Both the position numbers and the translations under genes were made by a program. The notes beneath the pieces were generated by a model. The model did not search any database. It saw only the letters and a program-made list of their open reading frames with translations, and was not told where the DNA came from. Of a stretch of DNA of 64,000 nucleotides, positions 13,363-24,386 are shown piece after piece; the stretch's first letter is position 1; each line of letters starts with the position of its first letter. Source of the DNA: Chytriomyces cf. hyalinus JEL632 (taxonomy: Eukaryota; Chytridiomycota; Chytridiomycetes; Chytridiales; Chytriomycetaceae); contig JAIWWG010000026.1 of assembly GCA_025435555.1 (NCBI GenBank), positions 186,001 through 250,000 on the forward strand, read 5' to 3'.

Positions 13363-16117
13363 TCACTTTTTCCGTTCCTCCAACGCCAGCGCCCGATAAT
13401 GCTGAATCATTTTGGTGCTCACCGATCCAACACCTCTCTTTGGAATTTTGCCACCGCCACTCACCTTCCCAGTACTCCCAGACCCGACAATCGAAGAACC
13501 CCACCTCCTCAACGGGTCATTCTGAATATGTAAGCCACCAGGCGCTCTTCCCGCCACACTACTCCTTCCACCAAGATCTCCGTCATCCTCCGAGTCATCA
13601 TGCCCATCCTCACTCCCACGCCGGGACACACTACCCCCAACTTGCAGCACAGACGCAGCACTGCCACTCCCACCACCCCCACCAGAATCGCCCAACAGAT
13701 TCACGCGCGGCTTAAAACAAATATCCATCAACTTGTGCGCGTCAATCATGCGCGACGGGATTTCTTTGATTAATCGCCACGCGTCTGTTGTGTCGTTGCA
13801 TGCGAGGACTTCGTCTTCGTGGATTTTGAGGAGCGTTAACGTCACTCGCATTAGCACTTTTTCGCCTTGGTATGTGAAACTGTCCCAAACTCGGAGAACT
13901 GTTTCGATTGGGAGAACATTGATGAAAACGGTCATGAACCACGATCTGTTTCAAGAAAACAGATTTGAGATTTGAAAGGGGAGAAACCCGGCAACCAGCA
14001 ACTCACGTCGTCACCATACTCAGTGGTGGCATCCCACTATTCCCACCGCCACCTCCCCCGCGGTTTCCCCTCCGACTACGACTCCTTCTCAAAGAGATCC
14101 CATTCCCAGTATCCCCACCCTGTTCCATGGTATCCACCCACTTCGCAACTTTCCCAACCCCAAACTTCCCACCCTTCTCTCCAAGCAACCACGTCCAAAG
14201 TACCTCCTGTGCCACTTGCGCACCCTCCAAACTGGCGCCATACATTTCTGCGGGCAGTAAGTTTTCTACAACAGCCACAAGCATCCAGAACGCTTTCTCT
14301 TCCAGGACTTCAATTTCTCGATCGTCGAGGCGCAGTGAGAGGTCGATTGCTGCGGGAGTTGCTGATGATGAGTTTGAATGGGTTTCGGGTGAGGTTGGTG
14401 CGGATGTTGGTTGACGCGGTTCGTTTGGATTCGGGAAAAAGACGAGTAAAATGAGGCCGGCTACGAAATTTAGGGATTGGCAGTATCCAATAGGATCTAA
14501 TAAATACATGGACAGCTTAGTTCAGCAAGTCGAAAAATTTGTTTCGCAACTGATTTTTACATGAGCATTGCCTCGGTGGATTCCGAGATTCATCAGGATG
14601 TGGCCACGAATAATATGCAAATGCGACCAAGATGTTTCGAAGCGATTTGACATGCGGCGTTTGGATAAGCGGCGCAGGAGAAAGAGGGGATTGCGGGGAT
14701 TTATTTTCTGCGTCCCCATTACTGTTCTGGGGTACTTCTTTCGGCATGCCTGACCGTGCATTGAAGAGGTTGTTTTCAGGAAATGTTCGATGCAGGTCTG
14801 GTGAAAAAATGGTAAGACACAGGTTCAAGAATCATTTCAAATGCGCGCCGAAAAAAAAAACATGCCTCGTTCAAGAACATCAATGAATTCGAGAACTTTG
14901 TTATTTTCTTTAGTGTATCCCAGCTGTCTGTCTTTGGCTTCGCGCAAGGAAAGCATGCTGTATAGTCCCGAGTTTTCAGTCAGCAGTTTCTCGCCTCCCT
15001 GAAATATTTCCAGAGTCAGCATGATGTCGCGGTTGTCATGAATTTGTCAGTGTACCGAATAGCGAAACCAGCACGATTGACGAAGATGCCGTGGAATGCC
15101 TTTCCGAATATATCTCTTCACTATAAAAAAAAGAAAGTGGCATGTAAACATCGCAATCTTCTGCGCAAGAACAACCAAAAAAATGAAGTTCTCACGTTTG
15201 TCTGATTTGACTGGAAAATTTCCGCCGGATCGCCTTAACAGCATATCCCACTTTGCCGCACGACGATCAGACAAGGCAGAATAATATTTATCAAACGCGA
15301 TGTAATCTTGCCGCGAAAAATACTGAAATGAGCGCAAGAAGCCGTTTTGGTCTCTGAAAGTGGACGAGGGAGTGAGTGAAATACGACAGAGAAACGAAAA
15401 TGATACCCTCACCTCATTGGAGTTTCCACCGGCGCATCTGTCGCTGGACTAAGTGTCTGCTTCATTGAACTCGTTCTCGGTGGCGGCGAAGCAAGCACAT
15501 GACTGCTGGCACTCCGCGACAATTTCGTGTTTGATGAGTCGCCCCTAGATCGCGATGCATGGGTTGTGATATCAAGGTCTTCGAGATGTGAAGAGTCGGC
15601 GGTGATGATTCTGAGTGAAGTTGCGCTGGCGGCTAATTTCATTTGATGCGATGTTGTTGTTGAGTGCAACTGCGTGTCAGAGTTCGAATTGAACGCGGAC
15701 ACCGAGATTGAAATGGTCGGTTCGAAGATTGATAGGGGACGAATGGTTGCTTGGTTGGAAGGAAGGGCGTCGTTGATGCTGTCCAGAAGGAAGGATGTTG
15801 ATGGTGAAATGAGGTCGGTATCTGTGGGGACTGAAATTGAGTGAGATGTTTGTTTCATCCTGACACCCTCAAAACGTTCACCTCCTCTTTCCCTCTCTCT
15901 TTCTGTCTCCCTTCGTCTCTCGGCCTGGCCGTGTTGCGCAATGTCAATGTCTGCATCGCTCTCTGAGGCCGATTCGTTGGCATTGACTGTGATCTGGGTC
16001 GCATTCAGAGCGTTACCCACCACCGTCCATTCATTTGAGTTTAGCTAAGGACAGTACCTGCGCTGCCCTCTTCTCGATCACGAGTGCGTGTTTGACGCGA
16101 GAGTCGGTTGCGTCCAT
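13363..16117 (-). CDS. TBC-domain Rab GTPase-activating protein
   Basis: GAP for Rab GTPases in membrane traffic. Exon 1 starts MDATDSRVKHALVIEKRAAQ at 16117. A Ser/Arg/Glu-rich region (15,410-16,023) follows, then GIPRHLRQSCWF-type TBC motif A. The dual catalytic fingers are both present: PDLHRTFPENNLF (arginine finger, IxxDxxR motif) near 14,790 and GYCQSLNFVAGLILLVF (glutamine finger, YxQ motif) near 14,480. The end of the domain reads EEKAFWMLVAVVENLLPAEM and LPIETVLRVWDSFTYQGEKV. The fold is interrupted by a Ser/Pro insertion after the arginine finger and a Gly-rich one. A Ser/Gly tail ends in LEERKK at 13363. Rab specificity cannot be read from the sequence. The gene lies 127 bases upstream of the carboxypeptidase gene on the same strand and is divergent from TIP41. 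Confidence 0.9.
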
Positions 16118-16165
16118 TTTTAAATATTGATTAGTAAATATTTAAATATTTAAACACAGTAAAAT

Positions 16166-17468
16166 ATGCTGAGTCACCACCAATACAAAGAAACCAGCAA
16201 GACCGGCATCCTCGTCACGACCCAAAGCGCAACGATCCGGCTATGGACCATCAAAGCGCCGATTCTTTCTGCTCCTCAGATGGACGCTCTCAAAGCCGCT
16301 GCGAATCTCGGTCTGCCATTCCCAGAAATGTTCTTTGGCTTCAACGCGCTTTGCTTGGAGGTGGAGGACAGGACCGCCACTGCTGCTTCTTCAGATTCGA
16401 ATTCTGCTGCGTTTCGGTTTTCGTTCAGTGCGGCTGATGCGCTGGGTTCTGTCGATTGCTCGGAGGAGGCCATGGACGCCGTCAAGGTGGCGTACGCAAA
16501 GGAATGGACAGAGAAGAGGTTCTAATGTCTCCCTCTTTGCTGACTCCATGGCATGCACGCTGATTTCGCCCGCAGCGAGAAATTACACGGCACAATCAAA
16601 CAGATTCCGCGTCCATATGATTGGACATACACCCCGAAAGAATATCACGGTTCCTTGTCTGGCGCTGACGCAGCAGCAGCCGCGATTCCCGCCTTCAAAA
16701 CAACAACTTCGAAAATCGACATTGAGCTGTTGAAACGGAGCGAGCCTATTCTGTTTTACGATGAGATTGTTCTGTACGAAGACGAACTGGGCGACAATGG
16801 AGCGTGCATGCTGACAGCGCGAGTGGTAACAAGCCCTTTTTGAAGTGATTGATTTTTTCGTTGTCTTTCTCGTCTACCTCTGTTTCTCTCTCTCAAACAA
16901 CAAACTCAATAACCTTCAATATATCTCAACAAAGCGAGTTATGAAATCCTGCTTTTTGATGCTTCTCCGGTTCTTTTTGCGGGTTGACGGAGTACTGTTC
17001 CGTATTCACGACACGCGCGTGTTCCATGCGTTTGATTCGCGCACTGTTCTTCGTGAGTCGAGTCGCCGCGAATGCAGCTACGACCGTGTGCTTGGAAAGA
17101 TTTCTGGTGGCGCCTTTAATGTTGTGTCGACTGTGTCTACTGCAACTACTGCTGCAACAACATCAACGATATCAACTACATCAACTTCAATGCCACCACC
17201 TAACATGCTTGTGTCCGATGGCTTAACAATGCGCGGCGCACGACGCACAGGCAGTCTGCACACGCTTGACCGTGCAAGTGCAGGTGCAACTGCCACTCCC
17301 GGCGCCACTGCTGCAAGCGCATCCGCTGGTGTTGATTTGTCTGTTCTAAACAAGGCGGATTGGGTTGCAGCGGGTATGGTGGACCCTTTGACGATTGAGG
17401 CAACGACTGAAGGTGTTGTTGTGGACGGTGTGCATGTGACGGTTGTGCGCGACGAGTTTAACTTTTGA
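16166..17468 (+). CDS. TIP41: TIP41-like regulator of PP2A/TOR signalling
   Basis: TIP41/TIPRL proteins bind type 2A phosphatase catalytic subunits or Tap42 and act in TORC1 signalling. Exon 1 starts MLSHHQYKETSKTGILVTTQ and includes the edge of the domain (LSAPQMDALKAAANLGLPFP, EMFFGFNALCLE). After an intron ending CCCGCAG come SEKLHGTIKQIPRPYDWTYT and the family signature IDIELLKRSEPILFYDEIVL, then YEDELGDNGACML. The last exon (from about 16,940) has KSCFLMLLRFFLRVDGVLFR and IHDTRVFHAFDSRTVLRE, the hallmark C-terminal half. A Thr/Ser/Ala-rich insertion follows, then VHVTVVRDEFNF before the stop at 17468. The donor after codon 119 (GTTCTA) is atypical, so that border is tentative. The promoter is shared with the TBC gene, with starts 49 bases apart. 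Confidence 0.92.
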
Positions 17469-17943
17469 TGCATAAACATTATGATGCATCGATTTGGGTG
17501 TCGGTTCTCCTGTTTGTGCCAATGTGTGTTGCTGATACACAACATTTAGAGTGGACTCTAAAATGGCCACTCTAAAAGTCAACCAATCACATCACTTGAA
17601 TCAGAGAAATACACTCCATGTTTGCTCATTCAAAGACCACAAATATGGGGCTAACCAGCCAACATTATTGTATGCAACAGCCTCAGTGACTGTGCATGCG
17701 GCTGTCTGGGTGACACTGCCAGGAATGCACACCGGAGTTAGTGGAAGCAACAGGACGCTTTGCTCCAGTGAGACACGCTCAACATGCACACACACGGGCG
17801 CAGTGTCGGGAACGAACGAGTGGCAACCCCACCAGTGTGGCGCATTCAACCGTAAACAATAAACTTTAATTTCTGTCATTATTTTATAGTCTTGGGTAAA
17901 AAGGACAACCTTCAAAGATCCAACTGCTCGAACTCTTTCAGCC
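17469..17943. other. intergenic region before the TPR gene
   Basis: The region contains the TPR gene promoter. A 103-codon plus ORF and a 177-codon minus ORF cross it, but neither shows a domain. The minus ORF runs on as a shadow of TPR exon 1. Neither is accepted. Confidence 0.4.
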
Positions 17944-20900
17944 ATGGACGAAGAGTCGGGGATATACTCCATCCAGGTCCCGCAGCGAACAACATCCATC
18001 CGCACAACAACGCCCGCGAAACCCAATCTGAGGCTCAAAGTAGACCAAACCAGCAGCAACACCGACGGCACAAAGAGTGGCGACGGTGGCGCAAAGGGGT
18101 CAGTATCCCAGAACGGCAGCGGCTTTGAGTACACGACGGATGCCTTTGCGGCTTCTCCGCCAGACTCACCGAGCCAACGGGAACAGAGAGAGCAAGGGCA
18201 CTCACGGGAGGCGAGTCCCCGCGTCCTGTCTCCGCCTCCGGACGAGGACTGGTTCCTGGACTATTATGCAAGCACACCGAGCACAGCACCGCCTGTGCTG
18301 AGAGTACCGCTGCCAGCCAGCCATTCGTCTTCCTATTCTTCTGCAACTTCTTCTTCTTTCTCTTCCTCTGTCCCGCACTCGTCAATGTCCAGTTCTCTCA
18401 TGCACTCAAATACAGTCTCATCCTTCCCACAAGGTTTGCACTTCAAAAAGGGTTACACACTGTGAAAAGTAATTGAAAATTATCATTCCACAGGAGGCGG
18501 CCTTCGACGCACAAACACGGTCTCGGTTCTGCTGGGCAGCAAGTCGAAGCTGAGCGAAAAGGACGTGCATATTCCCACGAGGCAATCTTCGCGAAACACG
18601 GCGTTTCCATTTGGGGCGAGGGGTTTAACCAGCTCACCTGTCCAGGTTCCAGCTGTTTTGGCCGACGCAAAGTAATTCTGTCATGCCAATCATAGGCAAT
18701 GGTTCCCTCTCTCTAATTTGCCCTCCTTTCTCCAGGTCAACATCGCGCAAGCACGAAAACTCAAGCCCACCACCAACTTTCAAACCACTTCCAACCCCTG
18801 AATCGAACGCACCAATCAATTCAAATCACCGCGTCCAAATCGAAAGCCTCCTCGAAAGTGGCGCGCGCGCCTTGGCACTCCTCAACATCAACGATGCTCT
18901 ATCGCTTTGGAAACAAGCCGCGTCAGGCGCCGCAGAAGGAAGTCTTCTCAGCTTGCGCGCATTGAGCAACTTGTGTGTGGCCTACCGGCGACAAGGCGAT
19001 GTCGCGAAATCGTATGAATCGGCGCTGGACGCGTGGAAAATATTGGAGCGCCATCTTTGGATCGAAGCAAATCCTGTGGCAGCGAAAAGTGCCCCCGCAT
19101 CTATTGTTTCTGGGTCTGGAAGGAGTTTGATGTCACATGGGACTGTGACTTCCCTTAGCAATTCATCGAAAGAGGTTGGGAATCTTGGTGCAAACACGGA
19201 CACGGTAGTGAATCTGCTGGTTGGTGTTGGGTTGATTGGTTTTGATGAAGGGTTTGCGCTGGGAACGGATGATTCGTTGACTGGTTTGACTGGAAGGAAG
19301 GGAACCATTGGAAAAGGGATTGGCAGGAAAGCCAGTGTAGCGCCTTCTATTTTGGGTCACGGATCACACCAGCAACAACAGCAACAACAACAGCAGCAAC
19401 AGCAGGCGCTTCAGCAAAAGCAATTGCAGCAAGAGCAAGAACGTCAACGCGAAGAAGAAGATTCAAAAATCGACGACGCATTAATCAAATGCATGCGCGC
19501 AGTCATCAAAGTGACCAAAACTTGGCTCGAACGGCGTCGGCGAACTGAAACGCCAGAAGCAGCAAAGCAAACTGCCCCGTCTTTTCTGCACAAACAATCA
19601 TCATTTGCACATTCGCATTCTTCGAAAATCACCCGAATGGCTAGTCTGGATTCCTTTTCTTCGTCATCATCGGCTGAAAGTTCAAGCAGCAGCTCGACTG
19701 GCACGCCAGCGGTGTCTCAGATCCCTATCGATCCTGTCCTTCTCGTTTCCATTCTCAACCTTGCCACCAACACGGGCAATCTGTACTTTACAACCCATCA
19801 CTACCAACTTGCAACTATTCTACATGAAGCCGCACTGGACCTATCGCAGGATATCCTCACCACCTTCCCACTCCCTGCAAAAACAGCACCCACATCCACA
19901 ACATCCACAAGCAGCATCAAACTATCCTACATCCACGCACACACACTCATGACCAAAAACCGGAGTATGAGTCACCTGAGTCTGTGTTTAGGCGCCAGCG
20001 GTGACGTGCACCGCGCAGTACGGTTTGGGCAGATGGCGCAGAGCGGTAGTACGAGTGTTGCAGGGCCGCAGCCGGCAGACCGCGCGGGATCGCATGCGCG
20101 GCAGTGGCGATTCACGCGGGCGGGTATTGCGGGGAACTTGGCGCGTGCGCAGTTTGCTGTCGGACGGTATGTGGAGGGAATGCGCGGGTGTGTGGCTGCC
20201 GTGGATTTGTATGCAAGGACTGAGACTTTTACGGACGAGAAAGATGAACACAAGGATGAAGACAAGGCTGCTTCCCAGGCAGATAGGGCAGGGTTACTCA
20301 GAGCATTGGCAAATGTTGGTGCTTGCTGGGTCGAAGCAGGGAGACTTGGTTGTACTGTCCATGTATGGGTCGGAGACCCTACAGGTGCCGGGTTGAGAAG
20401 AGGAGCGGGTCCGAATGGAGATTCCATGCCAGATTTCTCATTTTACGACAGCCATTTCGCGATACCCCGACCGAATCTATCCGTTCCCAGTGTGTCCATT
20501 CCGCAAAGAATGCATAGCTCGTTGCGCAGGGATTTTGTTGGGACGGACGTGAATTTGGGCATTTTGGATCAAGTGCCCATTGCGTTTGCCAGAAAGAATG
20601 CGCCGTTATGGTTTGCTGATGTGTTGACGGGCATCCGGTTGTTGCAAAGAGTTATTAGTGAGGCTGGCAAGTATAAATATTTGGAGTGCATTGGAGTTGC
20701 TCGTTTTAATATTGGTGAGTGCGCTCCTGGTTCATGCACAATCATTTGTGCAGTCAATTTACCCTTTTCATTATTTTCTTCATGCAAAACAGCATCTGCT
20801 TGTATTATTATCCAAAAACCATACCTCGCCGCGCAAATGCTGACCGAGGCTCCATACACATGGAATGACATTATGAAACAAGTTTCCCACTCAACCAACA

Positions 20901-22179
20901 GCAGCAACACAAATACCCCAAACAACAGCACCCCACCCGTCAAAAATATACCCGCGCTTGACCCAAGCCATCTGTTTTCAAACCAGATTGTTGGTTCAAA
21001 GGCACTGTTCAATTTCACGCAGCTGTTGTTTATCATTGGGAGTAACCGTCTGATACGCGCATCGACGCTTGCGAAACCGACAGAATCTGAAGCGGTTGCT
21101 GTGGATAAGGTTTCGAAACTTGTTTTGGCGACGGTGAAGGATTTTGGGCCGACCGAGTCGCAGAGTCTGGGAGCAAGTGATCCGATTAATCAGGCGCGCT
21201 CTGTTAATACGCCTGGCGATGAAAATGAAAACAGCATTGTGAAGCTGATTGACGGCGTCGTTGATCCAGCTCTGCATGTTGTTAGTCTGAAGCTGGTGAG
21301 TTTGTTTTTTTTGGTTTTGACAGAACAACGTCTGACATTTGGGTTTCATTTAAAAAGTGCTTGCGCCTGTTTGACGGATCATCACAAGGCCCTCATTCAA
21401 CACCACTTTCGAAAATCAAGTCTGTCGAAGGCCTCCCATTAAGCCCACAAAAGTCTTTTTTTTCAAACGATCACGACGACGCTCACAGCACCGACAACTC
21501 AACCATAACCAACAATTCCAACACAAGACAACAACCGTACTTGGTTCTCCCGGAAACGCCGAAACCAGCCGGATCGCCAACGTCATACACGACGCGCATC
21601 TGCCTCGCACTTGCGAGGTCGCTTTTGACTATGCACGCGCCGTCGCTGGATCTACGCGGCGAGTCTTGTGTTTCACAGCGACAGCAAGCTCGGCGATGGT
21701 GTAGCGCAGAGGCGACAGCGGGTGTCGAGAATGCTGCGATTGCGAGCGGTGCTTCAAGCAGCAGTAGCAGTAGTAGCACGCAGGACAAGACAATGAGAGA
21801 TAAAGAAGCGATTGGAACTGGGCTTGTAGCAAAAAGAAGCAACGAACTTAAACGGCGGAGTATGGTTGTCAAAGGCTCCGCGCTTGAAGGGCTCCTTGTC
21901 TCAGCCTTATCAGGCACCGGCGAAGTCCATGGAAACTTGGCCATGGAAGTTGGATCGATCGCACTTGAAGTTGAAATGCTCGAATCCAAGAATTGGGTGC
22001 TTGATGATTTGTTGGAGGATAAGCTTGCAAATTCATCTCCTGTGACTGCGTATCAAGATGGGATTGTGCATAGACTTGTGCGGCTCGCGTCGAGGAGGGT
22101 GCGAGATGGAGTGATTGGGCCGATGCGGTTTGAAGAAGCCGCGTTGGAAGAGGCCATTCGATCATTCATTATTTCATGA
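17944..22179 (+). CDS. large TPR-like repeat protein of unknown function
   Basis: I cannot name a specific orthologue. Exon 1 starts MDEESGIYSIQVPQRTTSIR and is disordered (Ser/Pro/Thr-rich). Short exons lead to a long exon (18,738-20,713). That exon has TPR-like helices (LLESGARALALLNINDALSL, RALSNLCVAYRRQGDVAKSY, ALDAWKILER), a polyglutamine tract (19,369-19,440), a Ser stretch, and further helical pairs (LNLATNTGNLYFTTHHYQLA, LHEAALDLSQDIL). After a GTGAGT intron at 20,715 come SACIIIQKPYLAAQMLTEAP and more helices. The last exon (from about 21,359) ends EEAALEEAIRSFIIS. TPR proteins with A-B helix pairs act as protein-binding scaffolds, so a scaffold role is inferred. The acceptor before the last exon (AAAAAG) is unusual but keeps the frame. 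Total length is about 1,300 residues. Confidence 0.75.
19369..19440 (+). repeat. CAG/CAA polyglutamine-coding tract
   Basis: Mixed CAA/CAG codons encode an almost pure glutamine run (with A, L, K, E interruptions) inside the TPR protein. The interruptions suggest a fairly stable tract. Confidence 0.85.
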
Positions 22180-22440
22180 TAGTTTTCTTTCTATAATAAT
22201 ATGGACTTTTGTATTTGTGGGGTCTCTCAGTTGTATGTGCGTTTGGATCTCGGCATCTCATATTTATTTGGTTTCCTATTTTTAGTAACAAGATTGTTTT
22301 ACACCAATAACTTATATTGTTTGGCACTAGTTGCATCTGGTCGATCGATCCAGGTTCTAATGGTACTAAACCTATTGGGTTACCCTGATGAATCTCATGT
22401 ATAACTGCCTTTTTTTTTTTTTTTTAACAAGCAACAACTC

Positions 22441-23154
22441 ATGAATCAGCATCTCCTTCTCTTCTCTCACAGCATCAGCGCTGCCTCACCGTCTCTCTCA
22501 CGGCACTACTCTCAGCTATCCTTCGACGACCGCTCCAACACCGCCAAACGCCGAACATGCAGCGTATGCTTCTCTCTCTTCCAACACGGCTCAAACTGCA
22601 CCGCAACCATCACCCACCGCTCCACTTCAACACACCATCAATCAACCACTCCCTCCCAGCAACGACAACGAATCATATACCAGAAACTAAACAAGATTGC
22701 GAACCTTGCTCCAAGCACAAAGGATTCAAACTCGGTCGTTTACCATTGCCATGAATGTAATTCAAAGACTGTCATGAAAGGTGTGAGAAAGCGGGATCGT
22801 GATGCTGTGGTGGGTGGGTCAAAGAAGTGGCGGAGGAGTCAAGCGAGTGTTGCGAACCCTGTGAAAGTTGTTGAAACGCTTGTGGAGAAGAAAATTGGAA
22901 AGGAGGTTGTATCGGAGCCATCAAAGGGCGTGTCGATCAATCAGCGGCATGCTGTTGCTCAAAAGCCCGTTTCTGAACGATTGCCGGCCAAATCAGAAGC
23001 GCCGAAACCAGTCATCAAAAATACCAAATCCGTGCCCAAACCGCAGAGCAAACTGTCGAAGCTTCAAAGTCTCGTTCAAAAGAAAAAGAAAGTGGACGAA
23101 GAAAAGAACAGCAACAGCAGTGGAGGATTCAACTTGAATGATTTCTTGTTGTAA
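22441..23154 (+). CDS. Rpr2/Snm1-like zinc-ribbon protein, probable RNase P/MRP-type subunit
   Basis: Single exon, 237 residues. The N terminus reads LLLFSHSISAASPSLSRHYS, the helix seen at the start of Rpr2/Rpp21/Snm1 proteins (hydrophobic helix, then a P.LSRHY motif). Two cysteine pairs follow at the spacing of a zinc ribbon: CSVCFSLFQHGSNC and YHCHECNSKT. Proteins of this family are RNase P/MRP subunits that contact the RNA. The C-terminal 120 residues are basic and disordered (KKWRRSQ, QKKKKVDEEK) and end in FNLNDFLL. Vertebrate UPF0711 (C18orf21-like) proteins share the same fold, so RNase P membership is an inference. A T-rich tract (22,410-22,427) lies just upstream. Confidence 0.6.
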   Translation: MNQHLLLFSHSISAASPSLSRHYSQLSFDDRSNTAKRRTCSVCFSLFQHGSNCTATITHRSTSTHHQSTTPSQQRQRIIYQKLNKIANLAPSTKDSNSVVYHCHECNSKTVMKGVRKRDRDAVVGGSKKWRRSQASVANPVKVVETLVEKKIGKEVVSEPSKGVSINQRHAVAQKPVSERLPAKSEAPKPVIKNTKSVPKPQSKLSKLQSLVQKKKKVDEEKNSNSSGGFNLNDFLL

Positions 23155-23209
23155 CTTGTTAAGAGTCAAAATAGACGCGTTTTTGATGACGCCCATGAAT
23201 CATTTAATA

Positions 23210-24192
23210 CTAAACTACACGCGTTTGAAAACTGTCGTGACACGTTTCGATGCTTGCAACGCCGCTGTCGACGCCCAGTCCCAATGCCAAACCCAGCAAA
23301 GCATCCGCTTCCGCCCCCGCAACAACCAAACAGCACACAATCAAGCCGCTCAATGCTCCACAAACACCGCCAAACACGGCCTTAATCCAGAAGGCAGTCA
23401 CGCGTTCATAGTACCCCACACCCAGCCATGAATAAATCACAGTCACCGACAGCATCACATACACCAACACGCTCCATAGCGCACTCTGAAACGCGAGCGA
23501 AAGTGTGCGCCTGAAGTGGGATCGGCGTTTTTCCGTCGATATGCTTCGTTGAAACACGTCTGTTTCTGATTGTAACGGTGTCCATTTGAGCAATACTCGG
23601 TTCGACAGCGTCAGCGGGTTCGTTTGCGAGGACTGATGCATTGTAAACACGCGTTTAACTAAGTTGGGTGTTGCGCTGAGCGGAACGGCGATTCCTGAAA
23701 ACGTCCTGCGAGTTATCAAGCATGCAGTACGCACCGACATGCCAACCATACCTGATCGAAAGTCTGCATACACTGACGCACTTGTAATCAGCCAAACCAG
23801 CACCCCTTGCACGACTGCTGTGATGAAGAGATCTCCGACAATCGTGGACGGGAACAAGAACGCATGCGGTCGTGCATTGGGCGCCGAATACATCAAAAAC
23901 GCGATCCCGTAGTTTATACCTGTAAGCATAGTTAGACAAGAGTGTCGTAGTTGAAAGATTCAAGACTGTACGCACCACCGCTGACAATTCCAGTTGCGAG
24001 TGATCGGATGGAAACGTACATGGCCATGTACACTCGCTTCTGGGCGTCGGTTGCTGGTGACGACTTTGATGAGGGCATCTTGGATGATTTAGTTGCAGAT
24101 TGGATGCTGGTTGGATGTGGCAGATGTTCGTGTTTTGCGACCCGCCCAGGTTGAAACGATTTCCCGCCATATTCAAAAAAATTGATGCTCAT
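23210..24192 (-). CDS. predicted four-span membrane protein, fungal unknown
   Basis: I do not recognise the family with certainty; it resembles uncharacterised fungal multi-pass proteins. The start MSINFFEYGGKSFQPGRVAK precedes a soluble Ser/Lys-rich head, then VYMAMYVSIRSLATGIVSGG. After an intron (GTGCGT..TTACAG) come the membrane segments: INYGIAFLMYSAP, IVGDLFITAVVQGVLVWLIT, LWSVLVYVMLSVTVIYSWLG and VFGGVCGALSGLIVCCLVVA. A basic loop (EKRRSHFRRTL) sits between spans 2 and 3. The product is about 300 residues. A second possible GTATGG..CGCAG intron near 23,710-23,756 would break the frame and is not used here. Convergent with the Rpr2-like gene, 3' ends 55 bases apart. Confidence 0.7.
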
Positions 24193-24386
24193 TGGAAACT
24201 GATATTGATGGCATCGATTGAGGTTGCGTGCAGCGGCAAAGAAAATAAAAAGAAACTGATTGTATCAACTTGAGCTGGCGGTTTCCTCCAACCCTTCTTC
24301 TCAAGTCGGTTTATATTTGCTGGTGTTCAAGAGATGGGAAGAAAAGCGCCAACATTTTTCACTCGAAAGTAAAGCCATTGCTATAT

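Noticed and set aside
17601-18134. 177-codon minus-strand ORF with hydrophobic stretches
   Set aside because: It overlaps exon 1 of the TPR gene on the other strand and runs into the TIP41-TPR gap; no domain and no splice context. Treated as a shadow.
23710-23756. Possible extra intron (GTATGG..CGCAG) in the membrane protein gene
   Set aside because: Its removal shifts the frame to an early stop, while reading through keeps the membrane protein open.
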